NCBI GenBank assembly: GCA_018054005.1
Contig: JAGPKI010000042.1
Coordinates: 1 to 10,926, forward strand
Source: Caldisericia bacterium
GTDB taxonomy: Bacteria; Caldisericota; Caldisericia; UBA6126; JAGPKI01
Reading direction: 5' to 3'
Length of the DNA stretch: 10,926 bases
Shown: in pieces, positions 1 through 6,021 of the stretch
Position numbering within the stretch: the first letter of the stretch is position 1
Layout of the letters: each line of letters opens with the position of its first letter
The notes under the pieces: model-generated
Told to the model about the DNA's origin: nothing
What the model saw: only the letters and a program-made list of their open reading frames with translations
The model's database searches: none
Translations under genes and position numbers: made by a program

Positions 1-2
1 AT

Positions 3-395
3 TATATAGATGCAAAAGCATGTTCTTTAGGATGTGTTGGGGGTGTTTTTTTAAAAAATCAAAATTTTTTATTAAATTTTTATAACCAGAGAGAAGAAGA
101 AAAAAGAAGAAAATCTTTAATGTCAGAAATTGTTGAAAAGGACATTAATGAATTTTTGAAAGATGAAAACCTATTATTAACTGAAAAGATAAACCCAAGA
201 CCTCAATACCTTCTTTCAGAAAATATGGATATAGCAGCAAAGATATTTCAAGAGGTAAACACTATTTATGATTTACTGCCAAAACTTGATTGTGGTTCCT
301 GTGGAGCCCCATCTTGTAGATCTTTTGCTGAAGATGTTGTTTTAAACAAAATAAAATTAACTGAATGCAAATTTATTGAAGAAAAAAATTTATGA
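3..395 (+). CDS. [FeFe]-hydrogenase-like iron-sulfur protein, C-terminal part (5' end outside window)
   Basis: The frame is open from the window edge to TGA at 393-395, giving 130 visible residues, so the internal ATG at 120 is not a real start. Near the edge is A-C-S-L-G-C-V-G-G. This resembles the last cysteine motif of the [FeFe]-hydrogenase H-cluster domain (C-x3-C followed by GG), but lacks the GGGQP ending of true catalytic subunits. A charged, helix-like linker (E/K/R rich) follows. The last 40 residues hold C-x2-C-x4-C-x16-C (DCGSCGAPSC ... TEC), the pattern of the small 4Fe-4S 'FeS' domain. This domain order is known from sensory or accessory hydrogenase-like proteins (HydS/HsfB type) encoded beside DRTGG, PHP and HydC/HydB genes, which occur here from 4583 onward. 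A redox-sensing role is inferred. The N-terminal domains cannot be seen. Confidence 0.75.
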   Translation, partial: YIDAKACSLGCVGGVFLKNQNFLLNFYNQREEEKRRKSLMSEIVEKDINEFLKDENLLLTEKINPRPQYLLSENMDIAAKIFQEVNTIYDLLPKLDCGSCGAPSCRSFAEDVVLNKIKLTECKFIEEKNL

Positions 396-422
396 GACAA
401 AGGTGCCTGACACCTTTGTCTC
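394..422. terminator. Perfect 12-bp hairpin at the end of the hydrogenase-like gene (terminator or REP-like repeat)
   Basis: GAGACAAAGGTG (394-405) and CACCTTTGTCTC (411-422) are perfect inverted complements around a CCTGA loop. The stem starts inside the stop codon of the upstream gene. The sequence after it (GTTTTAG) is only a weak U-tract, so intrinsic termination is possible but not certain. The core GGTGCCTGACACC looks like dispersed REP-type palindromes found in many bacteria, so it may instead be a mobile or dispersed repeat unit. Confidence 0.7.
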
Positions 423-448
423 GTTTTAGATCAGGTCTTGAATTTTAT

Positions 449-486
449 TGTTTACAAAAACAGACAGCCTACTTTTGTAAACTATT
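449..486 (+). repeat. 38-bp direct repeat with internal palindrome, copy A
   Basis: This copy matches 4059-4096 at 36 of 38 positions, in the same orientation (differences at 468 and 474). Inside are GTTTACAAAA (450-459) and TTTTGTAAAC (473-482), a perfect 10-bp inverted repeat around a 13-bp spacer. The two copies bracket the insertion sequence and the propeller gene. Its nature is not known: it could be a recombinase site, a dispersed hairpin element, or the footprint of an insertion. Confidence 0.8.
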
Positions 487-515
487 TTTAACTTTTTCAG
501 AAACCTCTATACAAC

Positions 516-540
516 CTGAAGTCCATATCGGAGTTCGGAA
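516..540 (+). repeat. Left terminal inverted repeat of the IS4-like element
   Basis: The sequence starts CTGAA and ends AGTTCGGAA. It matches the reverse complement of 1902-1926 at 18 of 25 bases without gaps. The inner nine bases and the outer five are identical. Confidence 0.55.
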
Positions 541-602
541 AACTATTTAAAAACATCCTTAATTGTTTTCATATATAGATAAAATAGTATAAGGAGGATT
601 AA

Positions 603-1695
603 ATGGAAGTAAATTATATAAAAAAAGTTCTAAAAGAGATAGTTCCATTTCAGGAAGAAGAAATAGAACTTTTATCAAAAATAATCAAGGCTTATCTTAA
701 AGTAAAAAAACTTAGAATATCAGAAATTGTAAGAGCAATGGATGGTAGTTATGAAGGAAACTACAAATCAATAGAAAACTTATTGATAGATATGAAGTTT
801 CTTCATTTAAAGATATATTAAAGAGACTTATACCAGATAAGGTAGAATTTCTAATTATTGATCCAACTGAAATAGAAAGAAGAGAGGTATAAAAAACAGA
901 TTATGTTGGTTATATAAAGGATAAAAGAAGGGGATTTCTATTAATTGGAGTAAGCTTTCCTTACAAAGGAAGAGCTATACTTTGCTACTTTACAGTATAT
1001 TCCTCAAATACATTAAATAATGAAGAGAGTTCAAGAAATATGGAACATATTAGAGTTATAGCAGAAATAGGTGAAATCATAAAAGATATACCTTTAGTGT
1101 TTGATAGGGAATTTAGTTATGAGCTTTTTCTATCTTGTTTAATTGAGGATAAAATGAATTTTGTAATAAGACTCAACACAAAAAACAATGTAAAAATAAC
1201 AGATGAATTCAAAAGAGAGGTTAGTTTAGTTTTGAAGAGAGGAGAGGTAGAAACTTAAAAGAGGTTCTTGAAATTGCTGATAAAGTAACTGGTTTAGTTT
1301 TGAAGAGAGGAGAGGTAGAAACTTGGAAAGATGTCTACTACAAGCGAAAAATAAAGGTAAATATTATAGGATGTTGGGAAAAAGGATTTAAAGAACCACT
1401 ATATGTAATGACAAATTTAGAATCTAAAAGAGGGTTAGGAATATATAAGAAGAGAAAGTTAATAGAGGAAAGTTATAAAGATCTAAAGAGTTTGCTTGGA
1501 ATTGATAAAAACATGTGTATGCGAGAAGATAGAATGGAAAAGATGATGAGTATGGCATTCATCTCATATATGATTGGTCTAATAGTTGGAGAAGAACTAA
1601 GAAAAATTGGAATTGTTTATGCATCTTATCTCTTCTCTAAGGAAAAGGAGATTAAAAGTAGATGTTTTAAAAAGGTTTACATAGATAAAGTTTAG
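603..1695 (+). pseudogene. IS4-family DDE transposase, broken by frameshifts and a stop
   Basis: A good Shine-Dalgarno (AAGGAGG, 591-597) precedes ATG 603. The first frame gives a helical N-terminal domain. Reading then shifts near 775-790 into a second frame (IDRYEVSSFKDILKRLIPDK...), meets an in-frame TAA at 890-892, and continues through KTDYVGYIKDKRRGF. It shifts again around 1221-1264 into a third frame ending at 1695. Across the pieces the catalytic residues survive: D in IIDPTEI, D in VFDREFS, and a tail YKKRKLIEESYKDLK that fits the IS4 signature Y-(2)-R-(3)-E-(6)-K exactly. At least three lesions make this inactive. The good conservation between lesions suggests the breakage is not very old. 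Confidence 0.92.
1224..1324 (+). repeat. 33-bp direct duplication inside the transposase pseudogene
   Basis: Bases 1224-1256 and 1292-1324 are identical over 33 bp (GTTTAGTTTTGAAGAGAGGA... ending GAAACTT), 68 bp apart. In the protein, LVLKRGEVET is repeated. The ancestral reading was probably ...FKREVLEIADKVTGLVLKRGEVETWKD.... About 44 bp (near 1221-1264), largely a copy of the downstream segment, was inserted. This shifts the frame and adds a TAA at 1256-1258. Confidence 0.85.
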
Positions 1696-1735
1696 AAAGA
1701 GAATTAATCATAGAATTTAAAACTATTTTAATTTA

Positions 1736-1786
1736 ATTAAAGGAAGTTTTTATTTATTTCCATAAATTAAGATTTCTTCCTTTAAT
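1736..1786. terminator. Inverted repeat after the transposase, possible terminator
   Basis: ATTAAAGGAAG (1736-1746) and CTTCCTTTAAT (1776-1786) form a perfect 11-bp stem with a long, 29-base, AT-rich loop, 40 bases after the transposase stop. No U-tract follows the stem, so termination is only a possibility. Confidence 0.35.
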
Positions 1787-1901
1787 GAAAGAGATAAATT
1801 TTGAAATTCTTGTAGAGTTATGATAAGAACTCTTATGAATAAGAAAAATTCAACACTTTCTAATATTTTAAGGTGACCTTAGAATATTTTTATAGAATTT
1901 A

Positions 1902-1926
1902 TTCCGAACTACTGCAGGAATTTCAG
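1902..1926 (-). repeat. Right terminal inverted repeat of the IS4-like element
   Basis: TTCCGAACT...TTCAG is the inverted partner of 516-540 (18 of 25 matches). It lies only 11 bp before the -35 box of the propeller gene, so the promoter sits next to the element's end. Confidence 0.55.
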
Positions 1927-1936
1927 AGATAAAATA

Positions 1937-1964
1937 TTGACAAATTTTAAATATTCGTTATTAT
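1937..1964 (+). promoter_or_regulatory. Sigma-70-type promoter of the propeller gene
   Basis: TTGACA (1937-1942), a 16-bp spacer and TATTAT (1959-1964) form a near-consensus promoter. It shares ATATTGACAAATTT with the promoter at 8960 of the other surface-protein gene. The predicted leader is about 145 nt long. Confidence 0.6.
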
Positions 1965-2053
1965 ACAGACAAAAAGAAGATTTGAAGAAATATACTAAGA
2001 AATAAATTTATTATAGAGAATTTTTTTTTCATATAAAAAATATGAAAATCACC

Positions 2054-2064
2054 AAAGGAGGTAA
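2054..2064 (+). promoter_or_regulatory. Extra upstream Shine-Dalgarno in the propeller gene leader
   Basis: AAAGGAGGTAA is a very strong ribosome-binding sequence, but no ATG, GTG or TTG follows at a working distance. The site used by the gene is a second one at 2103-2110, 49 bp further on. The only candidate start after the first site is ATA at 2070. It opens 16 codons ending in a TGA that overlaps the gene's ATG (2117). It may be a standby ribosome site or a leader peptide; this is inference. Confidence 0.4.
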
Positions 2065-2116
2065 ACAAAATAGTAAAAAATTATCTAAGAATTTTAAATG
2101 TAAAAGGAGGAAGAAT

Positions 2117-3991
2117 ATGAATTTAAAGAAAAAATTATTAAAATCAACATTAATAATAATATTGTTAGTATTGATAATAAGCGTAGGACCTATGGTGGAA
2201 AAAGTAAAAGCAGAGTTAGCAAATACACCATGGCCAATGTTTCACCATGACCTAAAACATACAGGTCAGAGTCCTTATCTTGGGGCACAGGACAACAATC
2301 GTAAGTGGTCCTATACTACAGGTGATGCTATATTATCTTCCCCAGCAATAGGAAGTGATGGTACAATATATGTTGGCTCATATGATAAAAAACTTTATGC
2401 CATTAACAAAGATGGCACATCCAAGTGGTCCTATACTACAGGTAGTTATATAGAATCTTCCCCAGCAATAGGAAGTGATGGTACAATATATGTTGGCTCA
2501 TATGACCATAATCTTTATGCCATTAACCAAAATGGCACACTCAAGTGGTCCTATACTACAGGTAATGTTATATATTCTTCCCCAGCAATAGGAATTGATG
2601 GTACAATATATGTTGGTTCAGATGACCATAAGCTTTATGCCATTAACCCAGATGGCACACTCAAGTGGTCCTATACTACAGGTGGTTATATAGAATCTTC
2701 CCCAGCAATAGGAAGTGATGGTACAATATATGTTGGCTCATTTGATAAAAAACTTTATGCCATTGACCCATATGGCGCACTCAAGTGGTCCTATACTACA
2801 GGTAGTTATATATTATCTTCCCCAGCAATAGGAAGTGATGGTACTATATATGTTGGCTCATATGATGATAAACTTTATGCCATTAACCCAGATGGCACAT
2901 TCAAGTGGTCCTATACTACAGGTGGTTATATATTATCTTCCCCAGCAATAGGAAGTGATGGTACAATATATGTTGGCTCATTTGACCATAATCTTTATGC
3001 CATTGACCCATATGGCACATTCAAGTGGTCCTATACTACAGGTGGTTATATAGAATCTTCCCCAGCAATAGGAAGTGATGGTACAATATATGTTGGCTCA
3101 TATAATAAAAATCTTTATGCCATTAACCAAAATGGCACATCCAAGTGGTCCTATACTACAGGTGCTATTATAATATCTTCCCCAGCAATAGGAAGTGATG
3201 GTACAATATATGTTGGCTCATTTGATGATAGACTTTATGCCATTGGTACTATTACTATTACCTTTGATACAGTTCCTTCAAATAGTGGAACAATAACATT
3301 TGATGGTGTATCTTATAGCGATGGTGATTCAGCATCTAAACCTCCTAATACATATAATATTTCTGCGAATCCTGCTACTGGTTATACCTTCACAAGATGG
3401 GAAACAGAAGGTGGTGTATCTGTTGAGAATGCATACTCAGCTAATACAACCTGTACTATCTCAGGTGATGGTACATTGAGAATGGTTCAAACAATAAATA
3501 CATATATAATAAAAGCAACAGCTGGTCCTAATGGGTCAATCAATCCATCTGGAGATATTATTGTAACTCATGGTGATGATCAAACATTTAATTTTTATCC
3601 TGACACAGGTTATAGAATTGCTGATGTATTAGTTGATGGTATATCAGTTGGTAAACCTAATTCATATACCTTCTTTAATGTTACAACAAATCACACAATT
3701 CATGTAGAGTTTGAAGTTGATAGCACCTCTTTCTTTGATACTAAATCAGGTGCAGGAATTTATATTGATTTAGTTACATCTCTTGCGCCAAGATGGAGAG
3801 TAGTTATTCCATCTAAAGGTTATGATACTGGATGGATGTCTTTCAATAGATATACAAAAACTAATAACCACTTCTGGGGTGAATATGCTGATACAAGATA
3901 CCATTTGATAATAGATTTCTATTCATCAGGTAGATATCATATAATCTTTGATGATAGAGTAACAAGAATTTCAATTAAAATTGCTAATTAA
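2117..3991 (+). CDS. Secreted PQQ-type beta-propeller protein with InlB-like repeat domains
   Basis: The start is ATG 2117, placed 6 bases after AAAGGAGG (2103-2110). The upstream in-frame ATG at 2042 has no Shine-Dalgarno and would put 25 charged residues before the signal peptide. The protein has 624 residues. A Sec signal peptide (LKKKLLK then a hydrophobic run, cleavage probably after VKA) is followed by PWPMFHHDLKHTG, the usual opening of PQQ-propeller surface proteins. Eight 40-residue repeats follow from about residue 63 to 376 (KWSYTTG...SSPAIGSDGTIYVGS...LYAI), enough for an eight-bladed propeller. Two domains of the divergent InlB B-repeat/Flg_new type come next (about 378-460, with GYTFTRWE, and about 461-535, with GSINPSG and GYRIADVLVDG). 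The last 85 residues are aromatic-rich and unrecognised. No PQQ enzyme residues are apparent; an extracellular binding or adhesion role is inferred. It sits between hydrogenase-cluster genes but has its own promoter and terminator. Confidence 0.93.
   Translation: MNLKKKLLKSTLIIILLVLIISVGPMVEKVKAELANTPWPMFHHDLKHTGQSPYLGAQDNNRKWSYTTGDAILSSPAIGSDGTIYVGSYDKKLYAINKDGTSKWSYTTGSYIESSPAIGSDGTIYVGSYDHNLYAINQNGTLKWSYTTGNVIYSSPAIGIDGTIYVGSDDHKLYAINPDGTLKWSYTTGGYIESSPAIGSDGTIYVGSFDKKLYAIDPYGALKWSYTTGSYILSSPAIGSDGTIYVGSYDDKLYAINPDGTFKWSYTTGGYILSSPAIGSDGTIYVGSFDHNLYAIDPYGTFKWSYTTGGYIESSPAIGSDGTIYVGSYNKNLYAINQNGTSKWSYTTGAIIISSPAIGSDGTIYVGSFDDRLYAIGTITITFDTVPSNSGTITFDGVSYSDGDSASKPPNTYNISANPATGYTFTRWETEGGVSVENAYSANTTCTISGDGTLRMVQTINTYIIKATAGPNGSINPSGDIIVTHGDDQTFNFYPDTGYRIADVLVDGISVGKPNSYTFFNVTTNHTIHVEFEVDSTSFFDTKSGAGIYIDLVTSLAPRWRVVIPSKGYDTGWMSFNRYTKTNNHFWGEYADTRYHLIIDFYSSGRYHIIFDDRVTRISIKIAN
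2303..3245 (+). repeat. Eight 120-bp tandem repeats encoding propeller blades
   Basis: The period is exactly 120 bp (40 codons), with eight AAGTGGTCCTATACTACAGG units beginning at 2303, 2423, 2543, 2663, 2783, 2903, 3023 and 3143. Between units the framework is almost identical even at silent positions. Differences cluster in three short windows per unit: four codons after TACAGGT, the codons between TATGTTGG(C/T)TCA and CTTTATGCC, and those between GCCATT and AAGTGG. Such uniformity indicates recent amplification or gene conversion. Confidence 0.95.
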
Positions 3992-4017
3992 TAAATAATA
4001 AATAATAGTAACAAGAT

Positions 4018-4048
4018 AAAGGGTTGGGTATATACCCATCCCTTTTTT
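4018..4048 (+). terminator. Rho-independent terminator of the propeller gene
   Basis: AAAGGGTTGGGTA and TACCCATCCCTTT pair across a very short loop with one T-T mismatch, followed directly by a run of six T (4043-4048). It lies 27 bp after the stop codon. Confidence 0.88.
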
Positions 4049-4058
4049 ATTCTCCCTA

Positions 4059-4096
4059 TGTTTACAAAAACAGACAGTCTACTATTGTAAACTATT
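4059..4096 (+). repeat. 38-bp direct repeat with internal palindrome, copy B
   Basis: This is the partner of 449-486 in the same orientation. Its palindrome arms are GTTTACAAAA (4060-4069) and TATTGTAAAC (4083-4092), one mismatch from perfect. It starts 11 bp after the propeller terminator. With copy A it brackets about 3.6 kb. Confidence 0.8.
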
Positions 4097-4321
4097 AACC
4101 ACAAAAATATTCAAAACTATTTTTTATAAATTTTTTCAATTAAAATTTAAAAGTCAACAAGATATCTCCTCATTTATTGGACATTTATATTTTTTTAATT
4201 TTTATACAAATAAAATAATAGAGATTTTTGTAGTTTTCAAATTTAAGGTTTCTACGAAAATTAGTAAATTATTAGAATTTTTTTAGGATTTATAACTAAT
4301 AAAAAGGTATAATTTTAAATT
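4097..4321. other. AT-rich intergenic region before the hydrogenase-type operon
   Basis: There are 225 bp of very AT-rich sequence without a coding frame or strong hairpin. A perfect -10 box, TATAAT, lies at 4308-4313 with no clear -35 box. I see no riboswitch or operator that I can name. Confidence 0.6.
4308..4313 (+). promoter_or_regulatory. -10 box suggesting a leaderless transcript
   Basis: TATAAT ends 8 bases before ATG 4322. Transcription starting about 7 bases after the box would begin at or next to the start codon. No Shine-Dalgarno precedes that ATG, which agrees with leaderless translation. The -35 region has no good match, so the promoter is tentative. Confidence 0.4.
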
Positions 4322-4573
4322 ATGAAAGGAGATATTATAAAAAAATTTTTAGTATTTTTGTTTTCTTTTATATTATTTCTTTCTTTTCTTACTCTTAACA
4401 TTGTTAAAATAGATGCAAAGAAAGTTAAAATTTTAGATAATTCAGGACCCTTCTATTTCGAGGATGCAACCTATTATCTTGGGAAACTATATGGAATAAA
4501 AAATGATCCTGAAATATTAAAAGAATATGAAAATCTGTTTTCAGTATACAAAATTGTTGACAAATTAACATAA
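4322..4573 (+). CDS. Small secreted or membrane-anchored protein of unknown function
   Basis: The product has 83 residues. After MKGDIIKK comes a hydrophobic stretch (about residues 9-27, rich in F and L), then IDAKK, which could be a signal peptidase site (after IDA) or the end of an N-terminal anchor. The remaining 50 residues are polar with several aromatic residues and contain no cysteine or motif I know. There is no Shine-Dalgarno before the ATG; a consensus -10 box 8 bases upstream suggests leaderless expression. An AAAGGAG lies just inside the frame, but only ATT/ATA codons follow it. The gene ends 9 bp before the first possible start of the DRTGG gene, so they are probably cotranscribed. 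It is not a standard member of hydrogenase clusters and could be a remnant of a larger gene. Confidence 0.6.
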   Translation: MKGDIIKKFLVFLFSFILFLSFLTLNIVKIDAKKVKILDNSGPFYFEDATYYLGKLYGIKNDPEILKEYENLFSVYKIVDKLT

Positions 4574-4594
4574 ATAAATATAATGAAATTTGTT

Positions 4595-4927
4595 ATGGAT
4601 ATAAATTCAATTATTGATGCACTTAATCTAACAATCTTTTCTTCAGGTAAAGAGAAAATTGTTGAAAATGGATATACTTCAGATTTACTATCAGTTGTAC
4701 TTGCAAAAGCACCAAAAAAATCTTTATGGATAACTGTTCAAAGACATTTAAATATAATTGCAGTTGCTTCAATTAGAGAATTAACTGGAATAATAATTTG
4801 TAATAATCTAATTCCTGATGAAGAAGTTATAAAAAAATCAAATGAAGAGGGATTGTGGTTGTTGGGAACTGAACTCGATCCATTTACAATATCAGGTAAA
4901 CTTTATAAAATTTTGAAAGATGGGTAA
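4595..4927 (+). CDS. DRTGG domain protein of a hydrogenase-type cluster
   Basis: This 110-residue protein aligns in my memory of the family along its whole length: an N-terminal MDINSIIDALNL helix, GYTSDLLSVVLAKA, then WITVQRHLNIIAVASIRELTGIIICN and a C-terminal LLGTELDPFTISGKLYKIL. DRTGG-only proteins of about 110-120 residues are encoded in clostridial hydrogenase and Hnd-type clusters. Their biochemical role is not established; nucleotide-linked regulation is assumed from relatives such as the DRTGG parts of phosphotransacetylases. ATG 4595 fits the family N-terminus best; ATG 4583, four codons earlier, is also possible. Neither has a Shine-Dalgarno, so translation is probably coupled to the gene upstream. 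The end overlaps the next gene. Confidence 0.82.
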   Translation: MDINSIIDALNLTIFSSGKEKIVENGYTSDLLSVVLAKAPKKSLWITVQRHLNIIAVASIRELTGIIICNNLIPDEEVIKKSNEEGLWLLGTELDPFTISGKLYKILKDG

Positions 4928-5501
4928 ATTTATGGCAGATTTGCATATTCATTCAACTCTATCTCCTTGTGGAAGTTTAGAGACATTATCAAAAAATGTT
5001 GTTAAGGAAGTAAAGGAAGTTGACTTTAACTTGAATTCAATCACGAATCTTAATTATATGGATAACACTCTTTTATCAAAAAAAATTGCTGATAAAAACT
5101 GTAACCAAGTTCAAGCCAAAAAGCAAATATTCAAAAATTTTTTTGTAATGGATTTGCGAACAAAAAACAAAGTTCATCTTCTAATATATTTTGATGATTC
5201 TTTATCTGTATGTAAAATTATTTATGAAAAATTACCTGATGTTAAAAATGATTCAGAATATTTTAGTATTCAGGCAATAGTTGATGTAGAAAAAATTGTT
5301 TTAGGACATGAAGAAAAGTTATTGATAAATTTATCTAAAATTACTCATAATAAATTATATAAAATTGTAAAAGGTAGAAAAACAGATATTATTCCTTCTT
5401 TTACTGATACTATTTTTTTTTACACAATCTCACTGTTTGGTTTTATTCAAGAAGATGTTGATACAAAATTTTTAGTAAAGATTATAACATTATATAAATA
5501 A
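4920..5501 (+). CDS. PHP-domain-like protein with lost metal ligands and shortened C-terminus
   Basis: DLHIHSTLSPCGS at residues 7-19 is the first motif of the PHP phosphoesterase fold, and VHLLIYF (85-91), EKLPDVKN and LFGFIQED (172-179) follow the family pattern seen in hydrogenase clusters. The other metal-binding motifs are changed: the usual ITDHN is ITNLN (41-45), the M-E-x-x-T segment reads MDLRT (77-81), and P-A-H-x-D is PSFTD (159-163). The protein has 193 residues and stops where relatives continue for roughly 40 more, including the S-D-A-H motif. The next gene's ribosome site follows at once. Catalysis is therefore unlikely, and a structural or regulatory role is inferred. The start at 4920 overlaps the previous gene by 8 bp; ATG 4932 (MADLHIHS) is an equally good family start. 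Confidence 0.8.
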   Translation: MGKFMADLHIHSTLSPCGSLETLSKNVVKEVKEVDFNLNSITNLNYMDNTLLSKKIADKNCNQVQAKKQIFKNFFVMDLRTKNKVHLLIYFDDSLSVCKIIYEKLPDVKNDSEYFSIQAIVDVEKIVLGHEEKLLINLSKITHNKLYKIVKGRKTDIIPSFTDTIFFYTISLFGFIQEDVDTKFLVKIITLYK

Positions 5502-5514
5502 GGAGGTAAATTTT

Positions 5515-6021
5515 ATGCAAAAGTGTGACATTAAAGAGAATCCTCAATATGATGCACTTAGATTGAGTTTAAGAATTTTGAAGAAAGAAGAGAAACCATC
5601 ACTGATTGAAGCGTTACATAGAGCTCAAGAAATTTTTGGCTATTTACCAGAAGAAGTCCTCTGTTTTATTTCTAATGAGTTAAAGGTTCCATTAAGTAAA
5701 ATTTATGGAGTTGTTACTTTTTATCATTTTTTTAGAACAGAGCCAGCTGCTAAGTATTTAATCAATATATGTTTAGGTACTGCATGTTTTGTTAAAGGTT
5801 CTGAAAAAGTGCTTAAAGCATTGTCAGAAGATTTAAATATTAAAGTAGGAGAAACCACGGCGGATAAACTTTTTACTCTATCAACTGCAAGATGTTTTGG
5901 ATGTTGTGGACTTGCACCTGTAATGATGATAAATAAAGATGTTTATGGAAATTTATCTCCCGATAAAGCAAAATCAATAATAGAGGAATATAGGAGAAAA
6001 GAGAATCAAACAAATGGATGA
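5515..6021 (+). CDS. NuoE/HydC-type 2Fe-2S subunit (NADH-linked electron transfer)
   Basis: This 168-residue thioredoxin-like 2Fe-2S subunit is related to the 24-kDa subunit of complex I, HydC and HndA. It passes electrons between the flavin of its NuoF/HydB partner and further clusters. The N-terminal helical part (about 1-75) contains ALHRAQEIFGYLPEEVL and KIYGVVTFYHFF, typical of the family. The cluster ligands are intact: C86 and C91 (C-x4-C in ICLGTAC), and C127 and C131 (C-x3-C in CFGCC). The length is normal. A strong AAGGAGG site (5501-5507) lies before ATG 5515. The 3' end overlaps the GHKL ATPase gene by 8 bp, so the two are translationally coupled. The gene symbol could be hydC, hndA or nuoE, depending on the complex it joins, which is unclear here because no HydA is encoded nearby. 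Confidence 0.95.
   Translation: MQKCDIKENPQYDALRLSLRILKKEEKPSLIEALHRAQEIFGYLPEEVLCFISNELKVPLSKIYGVVTFYHFFRTEPAAKYLINICLGTACFVKGSEKVLKALSEDLNIKVGETTADKLFTLSTARCFGCCGLAPVMMINKDVYGNLSPDKAKSIIEEYRRKENQTNG

Larger units (their letters stand above)
516..1926 (+). mobile_element. Degenerate IS4-family insertion sequence, about 1.4 kb
   Basis: The outer limits are set by imperfect inverted ends. CTGAA...AGTTCGGAA at 516-540 matches the reverse complement of 1902-1926 at 18 of 25 positions, including an unbroken 9-bp run (AGTTCGGAA). Between them lies a broken DDE transposase (603-1695). The length of about 1.4 kb fits IS4-family elements. I see no clear target-site duplication next to either end, so the exact boundaries are uncertain. 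The element cannot move by itself because its transposase is disrupted. Confidence 0.7.

Noticed and set aside
120..395. A separate 91-residue gene starting at ATG 120
   Set aside because: The same frame is open upstream to the window edge and carries hydrogenase-like cysteine motifs; there is no ribosome site before ATG 120.
450..482. A BirA-type (biotin) operator because of GTTTACAA and TTGTAAAC
   Set aside because: The half-sites are in the reverse order from the known operator (TTGTAAAC ... GTTTACAA), and no biotin gene is nearby.
1040..1695. Two separate small hypothetical genes at 1040-1258 and 1300-1695
   Set aside because: Joined across the frameshift they read as one IS4 transposase with D, D and the Y-R-E-K signature; they are fragments of a pseudogene.
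2303..3245. A CRISPR or satellite array because of regular 120-bp periodicity
   Set aside because: The repeats are in a single open frame, are a multiple of 3 in length and encode propeller blades.
449..4096. CRISPR-like repeat (GTTT...AAAC) because of the 38-bp repeats
   Set aside because: There are only two copies 3.6 kb apart, no spacers and no cas genes; the sequence between them encodes other genes.
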